64,000 nucleotides of DNA. Origin: Micromonospora sp. WMMA1363 (GTDB lineage Bacteria > Actinomycetota > Actinomycetes > Mycobacteriales > Micromonosporaceae). This document shows positions 24,785-31,360 of the stretch, piece after piece; position 1 is the first letter of the stretch, and each line of letters starts with the position of its first letter. The stretch is from NCBI RefSeq assembly GCF_030345795.1, contig NZ_JAUALB010000001.1:2720001-2784000 (forward strand), given 5' to 3'. The position numbers and the translations under genes are program-made. The notes beneath the pieces are model-generated. The model did no database searches. It was not told where the DNA came from and saw only the letters and a list, made by a program, of their open reading frames with translations.

Positions 24785-24973
24785 TCAGTCAGAAGAGGTG
24801 CAGGTGTGCTCGCGCTGCGAGCCGTGGCAGCCGCAGACGAGGTAGCCGCCCACATCGAGCAGGGGAAGCTCGGGGCCGATGTCACAGCGGCCGTTGACGA
24901 GGCCGGACGAGTTGTGCTCGCGCACGTCCACGCCGCACTCACGCGGGCAGGACATGTAGTCGGATCGGTTCAT
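24785..24973 (-). CDS. Small Cys-rich protein between the two TraB parts
   Basis: This 62-residue protein has seven Cys/His positions in zinc-knuckle spacing (CPRECGVDV, RCDIG, CGCHGSQREHTC). ATG 24973 follows GGAG at 9 nt. It is encoded between the membrane subunit and the ATPase of the transfer pump. I do not recognise it. A structural zinc protein or DNA-binding accessory is plausible. Confidence 0.6.
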   Translation of the reverse strand: MNRSDYMSCPRECGVDVREHNSSGLVNGRCDIGPELPLLDVGGYLVCGCHGSQREHTCTSSD

Positions 24974-24988
24974 CACCGGGTGCTCCCG

Positions 24989-25927
24989 TCAGATCCAGTC
25001 GGAGGTGTCGTCGTCCGGCGCGGACGACCCGGAGGCCGCGGGCTTGCCGCCGTTGGCGGTCGTGGCCGGCGGCTTCTTGCCGGCGGGCTTCCCCTGGGAG
25101 GGAAGGGTGACCGTCGGGGCGTCGACATCCGGCAGGTCCAGGGCGGTGGGCACCGACATGGGTGATGCCGACACGGGGGCGGTCGGGTCGATCACGTCGA
25201 CCAGCGGGGAACCCACACGGGCGGTCAGCACCTCACGGCGCTTGATGTCGAACCGCAGGTAGGCGGCGTTGCGCTCCGACGCGCGTTCGATGAGCACGGT
25301 GGAGGCGTGACACGTCACGGCGATCTTGTCGAGGCGACCTTCCAGGTCCTTGGCCGACAAACCCGGACGCAGGTACACCCACACCCGTTCACCGACCGGG
25401 GTGGGACGTGCCCACAGGATCAGTGGGAGGCTGCCGGAGGAGTTGGCGATGATGAACTGCGCGAAACACACGCGCAGCCGATGCCGCACCACGAGGCACC
25501 AGGCCCAGGCAATGACCTGGCGGCGTACCGCCGGGATGGCGGCGGGAACACCGACGACGAGGGCGACCACGAGCAGGGTCACCACCATCGGGGTGTGGTT
25601 GGCCAGCTGCACCCAACAGGTGAGTAGCAGCACCGCGAGAGCGGTTTCGAGGCTCCACCACCACAACAGCCGGATCACCGGCCACACCCGAACCAGCAGC
25701 CAGACCAGAGCACCGGTCGGAACGCCGATCAGGGCACCGACGAGCAGAGCCACGATCGGATGCCAGTACGAAGCGGTCACGACAGCGGCCAGAACACCGA
25801 CGACGACCGCCGTGAGAATGAACGCCAGCCGTGCGCGGCGGGCGGAGGAACGGTGAACCCTGGCCTCGATGACCGTCACCGTTCCGGTGCTTCTGCCGCC
25901 GAAGCGGCGGGGGCTAGACTTGGACAT
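24989..25927 (-). CDS. Membrane subunit of a split TraB-like translocase, element 2
   Basis: This 312-residue protein has a basic N-terminus and four hydrophobic segments (about 34-54, 59-80, 87-108 and 113-130). A soluble domain follows (about 140-230, with LRPGLSAKDLEGRLDKIAVTC). A disordered Pro/Lys/Thr tail ends in DDDTSDWI. The soluble part corresponds in place and pattern to the linker domain of element 1 TraB (about 100-215), but no ATPase domain follows. It therefore looks like the N-terminal half of TraB encoded apart from the ATPase. The family name is not certain. Confidence 0.75.
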   Translation of the reverse strand: MSKSSPRRFGGRSTGTVTVIEARVHRSSARRARLAFILTAVVVGVLAAVVTASYWHPIVALLVGALIGVPTGALVWLLVRVWPVIRLLWWWSLETALAVLLLTCWVQLANHTPMVVTLLVVALVVGVPAAIPAVRRQVIAWAWCLVVRHRLRVCFAQFIIANSSGSLPLILWARPTPVGERVWVYLRPGLSAKDLEGRLDKIAVTCHASTVLIERASERNAAYLRFDIKRREVLTARVGSPLVDVIDPTAPVSASPMSVPTALDLPDVDAPTVTLPSQGKPAGKKPPATTANGGKPAASGSSAPDDDTSDWI

Positions 25928-25964
25928 GACACGTCCCTCCCAAGGGGGGTGGATGGGTTGCAGG

Positions 25965-26006
25965 GCGTGGGGTCGGCAGGTGTAGGAGCCAGTACCGACC
26001 CCACGC
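25965..26006. promoter_or_regulatory. Intergenic hairpin with shared loop word, copy 1
   Basis: GCGTGGGGTCGG and CCGACCCCACGC pair perfectly over 12 bp. The 18-nt loop contains GTAGGAGCCAGTA (plus strand). Two more hairpins at 26294 and 26362 have near-identical loops but different stems. The plus-strand copy is followed by TTTT. Confidence 0.7.
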
Positions 26007-26022
26007 TTTTCGTGCAGGTTGA

Positions 26023-26238
26023 TCAGCGACGGTTGCTGTTGTTGCGAGCCTTCGGCTCGCTGTAGAGGGAGAACGCCAGCACGGTGGGCTTGGCGTAGCC
26101 CTTACGGGCGAGATCCTCACGGATCAGTGCGATCTCGGAAGCGCCTTCGATGCGCTTGGTGATAGTGAAGTCGATGGCAGCGATGCCCATCCCCTGCGGG
26201 GATTGGAAGCTGAACGACACGTAGTAACGGAACGACAT
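26023..26238 (-). CDS. Small unknown protein of element 2
   Basis: This 71-residue protein starts MSFRYYVSFSFQSPQGMG and has a second strand-helix part (IEGASEIALIREDLARKGYAKPTVLAFSLY). It looks like a compact alpha/beta domain. AGGAGG lies 7 nt before the ATG, one of the best ribosome-binding sites in the element. Hairpins flank the gene on both sides. I do not recognise the family, though the high-quality start suggests strong expression. Confidence 0.65.
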   Translation of the reverse strand: MSFRYYVSFSFQSPQGMGIAAIDFTITKRIEGASEIALIREDLARKGYAKPTVLAFSLYSEPKARNNSNRR

Positions 26239-26293
26239 GTGTTCCTCCTGTGAACAGCGGCCAACGGCCGCGCAGATGGGGAAGAACCGGCAA

Positions 26294-26328
26294 CGAGGCC
26301 GGCAGGCAGGGAGCCAGTACCGGCCCCG
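26294..26328. promoter_or_regulatory. Intergenic hairpin with shared loop word, copy 2
   Basis: The arms CGAGGCCGG and CCGGCCCCG pair with one mismatch. The 17-nt loop ends GGGAGCCAGTA, matching the loop of copy 1 while the stem differs. Confidence 0.65.
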
Positions 26329-26342
26329 CGCCATGAGAGGTG

Positions 26343-26398
26343 GCAACCCCGATGGGTTGCCGGGCCGGGAACGTAGGAGCCAGAAACACTCCCGGACC
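26343..26398. promoter_or_regulatory. Two adjacent hairpins, the second with shared loop word, copy 3
   Basis: GGCAACCC-cgat-GGGTTGCC (about 26342-26361) is directly followed by GGGCCGGGA paired with TCCCGGACC (26362-26398, one mismatch). The loop of the second contains GTAGGAGCCAGAA, again the shared word with a new stem. Confidence 0.65.
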
Positions 26399-26471
26399 GC
26401 AGGGTGATCAGATCAGCGAACCGTCAGTCGCTGAAGACACCAGGAGCACACACAGCACGCCGTGCGAAGGA

Positions 26472-26789
26472 CTACTTGGCCGCAGAACCGTTCTTCGGCT
26501 TCAGAGACACCGCCCGGAACGCGACGCCGTTACGCCCGTTGGTCGCCCACGGAATAGCCTCCAACTGCTCGACCGCCAGGAAGTCCCCCACCTTCACACT
26601 CGGCTTCTCACCCGCCGTCGTGATGGTGATGACCTCCCCACCGTTCTCGTCAAGCACGAAGACCTGGGTAGACCACATGAGCCGGCCCGTGTTCTTCTCG
26701 GACTTCTGATTGCCGTTCTGATCGTTCTTCGGCTCCGGGTCCCTCGACACCGTCACCTGCTTGCTCGTGGTGTCCACGTACAGCTTCAC
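26472..26789 (-). CDS. Unknown soluble protein, first leftward gene of element 2
   Basis: This 105-residue protein has a beta-rich pattern (TGRLMWSTQVFVLDENGGEV, KVGDFLAVEQLEAIPW) that suggests an OB-like or similar small barrel. GTG 26789 follows AGGAGG at 6 nt. It holds the same place as the Pra-like gene of element 1, facing the XRE regulator, but the sequences do not obviously match. It may be the functional counterpart. The next leftward features are hairpins, so it may be made in higher amount than the genes beyond. Confidence 0.65.
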   Translation of the reverse strand: MKLYVDTTSKQVTVSRDPEPKNDQNGNQKSEKNTGRLMWSTQVFVLDENGGEVITITTAGEKPSVKVGDFLAVEQLEAIPWATNGRNGVAFRAVSLKPKNGSAAK

Positions 26790-26869
26790 AACAAACCTCC
26801 TGTGTCTGAGCGCGTCCCCAGTGGACGACTGCTCGGTGCTGAACCCAAGGTACGGCCAGGTTGCGGGTC

Positions 26870-26895
26870 GAACCCGGAATACTTTTCCGGGGTTC
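26870..26895. promoter_or_regulatory. Dyad operator candidate in the element 2 divergent region
   Basis: GAACCCGGAA and TTCCGGGGTTC form an inverted repeat with one extra base, 30 bp before the XRE start. A further GAACCC lies at 26841. This is a likely operator for the neighbouring regulator. Confidence 0.55.
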
Positions 26896-26924
26896 AGAGG
26901 CCCTCGACATGAGACACTGGACCC

Positions 26925-28148
26925 ATGCGAGGCATTGGTCAGGATCTAACGGTCGGGGAGCGGATCGCGTGGTACCGCCGCCGTCGGGGCATGTCGCAAG
27001 AAGTCCTGGCGGGCATCGTCGGCCGTACGGTCGACTGGCTGAGCAAGGTCGAGAACAACCGAATTGACCTCGATCGGCTGTCCGTTATCCGCTCGGTAGC
27101 TGGTGCGTTGGACGTCAGCATCGGTGATCTCGTTGGTGAGCCCACTCTTCTCGACTGGACCGCCGACAGCGGCACGAAGACGGTCCCCGCCCTGCGAGAA
27201 GCCTTGCTCAACTACCGGCAGCTCTCACCATTCATTCCGGGGCCGGTCGCAGAGCCACCTGAAGTAGCCCAACTACGCAGCGAAGTCACTAACGTATGGG
27301 ATGCGTACCAAGCCTCTCGGTACGGATACGTCGTTGCGCGATTGCCGCAGGCACTCGCCGCCGGGCAGGCTGCGACCCAAACTCATCAGGGTGAAGACCA
27401 GGAGCAGTCGTTTGCGCTGCTGGCGCTCACCTACCAGGCCGCCGCCGTCCTGCTTACGAAGCTCGGGGAGGCGGACCTTGCATGGATTGCCGCCGAAAGA
27501 GGCTTCACAGCGGCCCAACGATGCGGCGATGCCGTTGTGATTGGCTCGCTCTTCCGCTCAGTCGCTCACACCCTGCTCTCGACAGGCCGATACCGCGAAG
27601 CGAAGCAGCTCACCACCGACGCGGCGGCATACATGCAGCCGGGCTTGGCCGAGGCGACCCCCGAGTACCTGTCTGTCTATGGCACCTTGTTCCTGGCTGG
27701 CTCCGTGGCCGCAGCACGAGATGAAGATCGGGCCTCCGTCCGATCGTTTCTCAACGAGGCGGACCAAGCCGCGCGGCGGCTTGGTCACGACGCTAACCAC
27801 CTTTGGACGGCATTCGGGCCGACCAACGTGGCCATCCACCGTGTGACGACGGCGATGGACCTGGATGACGTACAGGTTGCGATCGACCTCGGTCCCCGCA
27901 TCGACACGACCGGCCTTCCTGTCGAGCGGCAGGCACGCCACGCACTCGAAACAGCGCGAGCGCTCAGCGCGTGGAACAGAACCGATGAGGCCATGGCGGT
28001 GGTGCTCGCCGCTGAACAGAAGGCGCCCGAGCAGATTCGTCACCACGCGATCAGCAGGCAACTCGTCCAAAACTGGATGCGCCGCGGTCGAAGCCGGCCC
28101 AGCTACCAACTTGCCGGCCTGGCGCAGCGCGTGCACGTCACGGCCTAG
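26925..28148 (+). CDS. XRE-family regulator with large C-terminal helical domain, element 2
   Basis: This 407-residue protein has an N-terminal XRE HTH (about 10-65, MSQEVLAGIVGRTVDWLSKVE). A long helical region follows (about 80-400) with TPR-like A-rich helices such as LLALTYQAAAVLLTKLGEADLAW. Proteins of this build in actinomycete elements are thought to act as repressors or activators that respond to a peptide or small molecule. There is no clear ribosome-binding site before the ATG, so the mRNA may be leaderless. It is divergent from the transfer operon and followed by the Nudix gene. Confidence 0.88.
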   Translation: MRGIGQDLTVGERIAWYRRRRGMSQEVLAGIVGRTVDWLSKVENNRIDLDRLSVIRSVAGALDVSIGDLVGEPTLLDWTADSGTKTVPALREALLNYRQLSPFIPGPVAEPPEVAQLRSEVTNVWDAYQASRYGYVVARLPQALAAGQAATQTHQGEDQEQSFALLALTYQAAAVLLTKLGEADLAWIAAERGFTAAQRCGDAVVIGSLFRSVAHTLLSTGRYREAKQLTTDAAAYMQPGLAEATPEYLSVYGTLFLAGSVAAARDEDRASVRSFLNEADQAARRLGHDANHLWTAFGPTNVAIHRVTTAMDLDDVQVAIDLGPRIDTTGLPVERQARHALETARALSAWNRTDEAMAVVLAAEQKAPEQIRHHAISRQLVQNWMRRGRSRPSYQLAGLAQRVHVTA

Positions 28149-28167
28149 AACCGTAGAGTCCGAGGAT

Positions 28168-28650
28168 GTGACCAGCCAAGCCAGCAACGCGCGTCCGCAA
28201 GCTACTCCCAAGGTGGCGGCGGGCGCGCTGTTCGTTGATGAGCAAGAGCGGATGATGCTCGTCCGGCCGACCTACAAGTCACACTGGGACATCCCGGGCG
28301 GCTACGTCGAGGAGGGCGAGAGCCCGCTGTCGGCCTGCGGCAGAGAGATTTACGAGGAGCTGGGCCTGCGAGTCGCGATCGGCGCTCTCTTGACGGTCGA
28401 CTGGGCTCCGAGGCCAGACGAGGGCGACAAGATGCTATTCGTCTTCGACGGCGGCACGCTCACGGATGACCAACTCGCCGCCGTCGCCTTCCGGGATGGC
28501 GAGATCGCAGAGTGGTCGTTCGTGGAAGACCACCAGCTTGACGACCTGACCATCCCCAGACTCGCTCGACGGCTACGAGCAAGCATGCAGGCCCGGAAGC
28601 AGGCCCGTACCGCCTACCTCGAAGAGGGTGTCTTGCCCGTCACCGACTGA
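28168..28650 (+). CDS. Nudix hydrolase, cargo of element 2
   Basis: This 160-residue protein carries a complete Nudix box (GGYVEEGESPLSACGREIYEELGL, fitting GX5EX7REUXEEXGU; the run is shown in full only to this extent by position, about residues 50-72). It hydrolyses a nucleoside diphosphate linked to another group; the substrate is not predictable. Nudix genes next to the regulator are a recurring feature of AICEs. GTG 28168 is the likely start. A long Lys/Arg helix (about 130-148) follows the catalytic domain. The gene ends 105 bp before a terminator hairpin. Confidence 0.9.
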   Translation: MTSQASNARPQATPKVAAGALFVDEQERMMLVRPTYKSHWDIPGGYVEEGESPLSACGREIYEELGLRVAIGALLTVDWAPRPDEGDKMLFVFDGGTLTDDQLAAVAFRDGEIAEWSFVEDHQLDDLTIPRLARRLRASMQARKQARTAYLEEGVLPVTD

Positions 28651-28755
28651 GAGGCCCTCAGTCGTCGCCTGTCAGCCGCGACGTAGCCCATCGAACGCAC
28701 GTTCGATCCAGCCGGCTGCCGGCGAAGCGGTTCAGAGTTTCTGTACGTCTTCAAG

Positions 28756-28774
28756 GCGGCCCGCAACGGGCCGC
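28756..28774 (+). terminator. Terminator after the Nudix gene
   Basis: GCGGCCCG and CGGGCCGC pair perfectly around CAA. It matches the cutA terminator of element 1 in sequence and context (preceded by TCAAG in both). Confidence 0.75.
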
Positions 28775-29081
28775 ACGCGCCGCCGCCTAGGCGCGCGCCG
28801 GCCGCGCCGCTTGGTCGCTCTGCGGCCGTCACGCCAACGCCCGGCGGCTGGCGCGGAGAGCGGTAAGCCCGGGGCCGCCGCAGACGGTGGGGGGCCGAGG
28901 GTGGTTGGTGTTCGTGGCCGGCAGCCGGCCGGGCCGCGCCCCGAGCGGCGCGGCGCAGCGAAGGGCACGCCGGGTCCGCGCGGCGGGTCGCGGCGGCGAG
29001 CTGGTCGCGGTTACCGCGCCTCCGGCGGGGGCGCAACGACTCCGGGATGGCCGGGGGTCCGTCGGCGGGTCGCGGTCCGTG

Positions 29082-29199
29082 GGTGGTTGCGCAGGGCCAT
29101 CCCGCCAGCCACCGACCCGGGCGAGCCGAGCAGACCACCGCCCGGCCCGCCAGCGTCCGTACGTGCGTCAAGGTCCGCTTGACGTGGCGGACCGGGCGG
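29082..29199. other. Conserved non-coding block of element 2 with nested inverted repeat
   Basis: GGTGGTTGCGC (29082-29092) and GCCGAGCAGACCA (29125-29137) precede a nested hairpin. Its outer arms are CCGCCCGG/CCGGGCGG (29138-29145, 29192-29199) and its inner arms are CGTCAAG/CTTGACG with a 5-nt loop. It corresponds to 17305-17421 of element 1. The surrounding 28651-29463 holds no gene I can support. Confidence 0.6.
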
Positions 29200-29263
29200 C
29201 GGCCCGCTCCCCGGAGGGCGGGTCGGCGGCAGACGGGATGGCAAACACCGCGTGGCTCGTGGG

Positions 29264-29283
29264 CGTGCCCGATGCGTGCCCGA
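29264..29283 (+). repeat. Direct repeat CGTGCCCGAT, pair 1
   Basis: CGTGCCCGAT is followed after one base by CGTGCCCGA. The same doublet occurs at 30515-30535, closer to the right core. These may be arm-type integrase or Xis binding sites, or remains of a duplicated element end. Confidence 0.45.
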
Positions 29284-29463
29284 AGACCGGGTCTACAGGG
29301 GTCAACACCACCGAGAGCAGCGCCGCAAGATTGACGCTCTGTAGTTGGTATCTCGCGTGGGATTGGTCGTTTGTCGACCGACAGTGACGATCAACCCGAT
29401 TCCCAAGCTGACCGTCCCCACCAAGGGGAGCGGGTACCGGCCCACGCCACTACGGTCTATGGC

Positions 29464-29724
29464 ATGGAGGCGGACACCACAGGCGCAGCCTGGCGGGCTC
29501 GCATACGAGGGTCCGGCTCGGTCGAGCGCGACCGTGAAGCGCTCGCGCGACTGGTTGACGAGGACCAGGACCCGGCCGAGGTCTACTACTACGAGGCGGT
29601 CAGCGATCCAGACGTGCGGGCGATGAATCGGGCGCAGCGTTCCTACGCCGGCCAGTACGAGCGCCGACTTCGGCGGCTCGCCTACCGACGTAGGCACTCA
29701 GTAGGCCCGAAGCTGGGTGACTAA
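29464..29724 (+). CDS. Small acidic/basic protein of unknown function, element 2 right arm
   Basis: This 86-residue protein has a charged helical make-up (ERDREALARLVDEDQDPAEVYYYEAVSDPDV) and a basic tail. ATG 29464 is the best start. There is no motif and no membrane segment. It lies between the non-coding block and the PIN toxin gene, on the opposite strand to the latter. It may be cargo of the element. Coding status is moderate; composition supports it better than the other frames here. Confidence 0.45.
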   Translation: MEADTTGAAWRARIRGSGSVERDREALARLVDEDQDPAEVYYYEAVSDPDVRAMNRAQRSYAGQYERRLRRLAYRRRHSVGPKLGD

Positions 29725-29898
29725 CCGAGTGACGACCGGCAAGCACACCGCCGGACAACTATGGACGCCAGCGGACCACTTCCGCAGCTCATCGCCCATG
29801 CTGGCGCTGGTTCAGCCAATCCGGAAGTTCCTTCGGGACGAAAAGGTCAACTTGCCGCCGACGAAGGTCAACCAGGGGGTGTGCGGACAGCCGCTCGG

Positions 29899-30285
29899 TC
29901 AGATCGGGATGATCGGACCGCCACCAGCAAGGCCTGCGTAGAGGCCCGGCTGAGCCGTGAGCACGTCGCAGCCTAGATCTATGGCAATGAGCACGGCACT
30001 CGCGGCGTCGAGCCGGCCCACGGTGTCGCACGTGACCGCCAACGGCCGCCAATCCTCAGGATCGGGAGAGAGGATCAACGCAGCCGGGCGGTTGACCAGT
30101 AGATCTAGGCGGTCGCTGCCAGCAGATACGCGATACGCCTCAGCGAGGCACAGCACCGGCAGTCCGATCTGAGCGCCTTCCTCGTCGGCAACCTCAGCAA
30201 TCACCTCGCCAACGTCGATGCTGCCCCTCGTGAACGCGACGATGGCGGAGGCGTCCAGGACGATGCGAACAGGTGAGCGGGTCAC
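29899..30285 (-). CDS. PIN-domain ribonuclease toxin (VapC-like)
   Basis: This 128-residue protein has the PIN fold signature. The first acidic residue is in IVLDASAIVAF near the N-terminus, a central Glu is in CLAEAYRV, and later acidic residues are in DAASAVLIAIDLGCDVLTA. PIN toxins cleave RNA, often tRNA. The GTG at 30285 overlaps the stop of the upstream small gene (GTGA), which is the antitoxin arrangement. The pair lies near the right core and may stabilise the element. Confidence 0.82.
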   Translation of the reverse strand: MTRSPVRIVLDASAIVAFTRGSIDVGEVIAEVADEEGAQIGLPVLCLAEAYRVSAGSDRLDLLVNRPAALILSPDPEDWRPLAVTCDTVGRLDAASAVLIAIDLGCDVLTAQPGLYAGLAGGGPIIPI

Positions 30286-30458
30286 GCGGCGCGGGCGGGA
30301 AGGCCGAGCTGCTTGCGCACCTGCGCGTCCAGTTCCGGCGTCCACCGCTCTCGGGCAGCCTTAAGCTTGGCGCGAGCGCGGGCCTTGCCTTCCTCGGTGA
30401 CAGTAATGCCGGCGGCGGCGAGCGTGGCCGCAGTGTCGGCGCTGGTCGACTGCTCCAT
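30282..30458 (-). CDS. Antitoxin partner of the PIN toxin
   Basis: This 58-residue protein is largely helical and charged (TEEGKARARAKLKAARERWTP) and ends in LGLPARAA. It lacks a recognisable ribbon-helix-helix, but size, position and translational overlap with the PIN gene mark it as the antitoxin. It would bind and inhibit the nuclease and may autoregulate the operon. I chose ATG 30458 because upstream sequence is poorly coding. Confidence 0.7.
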   Translation of the reverse strand: MEQSTSADTAATLAAAGITVTEEGKARARAKLKAARERWTPELDAQVRKQLGLPARAA

Positions 30459-30514
30459 AGCCCGAGGATACGCCGTCGACGCGCTTGCGGGACATCTCAA
30501 CCTCGCTCCCACCA

Positions 30515-30535
30515 CGTGCCCGATCCGTGCCCGAT
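30515..30535 (+). repeat. Direct repeat CGTGCCCGAT, pair 2
   Basis: Two copies of CGTGCCCGAT separated by one base, 115 bp left of the right core. It matches the doublet at 29264. GGTCAA follows both, at different distances. Confidence 0.45.
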
Positions 30536-30650
30536 GCAGCGGTCAATACCGGTAAGCACCTCCAGCCACCAAAGCTGGAAGACCACCGAGCGTGACTGCC
30601 ATGCTGGCCTGCCAACCGCAGGTGCCTACAGTCCGTAAAGATCAAGGCAC

Positions 30651-30693
30651 CTTCCAAACTGACGGTGCGGGTTCGATTCCCGTCGCCCGCTCC
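30651..30693 (+). repeat. attR: tRNA-Gly-derived attachment core, copy 3
   Basis: This 43-bp copy lacks only the first base of the 44-bp core. Identity with the middle copy continues to 30713. Confidence 0.95.
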
Positions 30694-30775
30694 CGATGGT
30701 GGCCCAGGTCAGAAGCACGCCCCGACCTTGGCCGCATTCATTCCTATCGCTTGTTCCTGGCCCCACGGACGGACC
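30694..30775. mobile_element. Scar resembling the integrase end of a third, lost element
   Basis: Right of the last core the sequence keeps the integrase-proximal features of the middle junction. These are 20 identical bases, a decayed GCCCAGGTC/GACCTTGGC hairpin, and the bases coding for a minus-strand tail reading ARNKR-stop, which compares with ARKGKR-stop of the intact integrase. Similarity then ends. It suggests a further element once stood here. Confidence 0.5.
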
Positions 30776-30940
30776 TCGAAGCGAACCTTGCGAATCAGCG
30801 GCCGAGTTGGCACAAGGCCAGTCTGCCGCGGGCCACGGTACGGCCGTACAGTCCGCATCCAGTCCGGCCAGATGGTGAGCTGTTCGTGCCAGCCGGCCTG
30901 GTCGGCGAGGTAGCCACGACGACCGACGCCTTCCCCGAAG

Positions 30941-31165
30941 TTGCTGATCGCGTTCGCCGTCGCCGCAGTGCTGGCCACGATCTACGTTGCCGTTCTGGCA
31001 GTAGCAACCGACGTACCGATTGTCGGCACGATGTTGGCGTGCCTGGGCGGCGCGGTCGCTGTGTTCGCCCCTACCGCGGTCTACGTCAGCGTCGCCCACG
31101 GCGCGTGGAGAACCAGTTCGATCTGGCATCGTTTCCAAGCGCAGGCATCCGCGGTCCGCATCTAG
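30941..31165 (+). CDS. Small hydrophobic protein (doubtful)
   Basis: A 74-residue frame from a TTG has two hydrophobic stretches (about 2-22 and 28-52) and a short polar tail. No clear ribosome-binding site precedes it and I do not recognise it. It lies in the gap between the right core and the hydrolase gene (30694-31360), where nothing else looks coding. It may be a remnant of the lost element. Confidence 0.35.
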   Translation: MLIAFAVAAVLATIYVAVLAVATDVPIVGTMLACLGGAVAVFAPTAVYVSVAHGAWRTSSIWHRFQAQASAVRI

Positions 31166-31360
31166 TCCGCAAGAGGCGCCCGCGTCGAGGAAGCCGGGGA
31201 CCAACGGCCGCGCCGTCACCCCCTGTCTGTCAACCTCGCCGGTCACCGCGGTGGGGTGCCGGCCGCTCGGTAGTGGTCGAAAGTCAGACGGCGGAGTGGG
31301 GTTGCCCCGGTGACGAGGAAGTCGCCTCGCCGCTCGATGCGCCACGGCGGGTGCGCTTGC

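Larger units (their letters stand above)
17638..30693. mobile_element. Element 2: integrated actinomycete conjugative element (AICE), pSAM2-like
   Basis: The segment is bounded by tRNA-Gly cores at 17638 and 30651. It encodes an intact Int and Xis, a HUH Rep, a DUF2637 protein, a two-part TraB, an XRE regulator and a Nudix hydrolase. Between them is a run of small zinc-type and HTH proteins. The right arm also carries a PIN-type toxin-antitoxin pair. Its orientation is the same as element 1, so the two form a direct tandem array. Confidence 0.92.

Noticed and set aside
28654..29387. Several open frames in the right arm of element 2
   Set aside because: They are Arg/Pro/Gly shadows in very GC-rich DNA that contains the conserved inverted-repeat block; no start or motif supports them.
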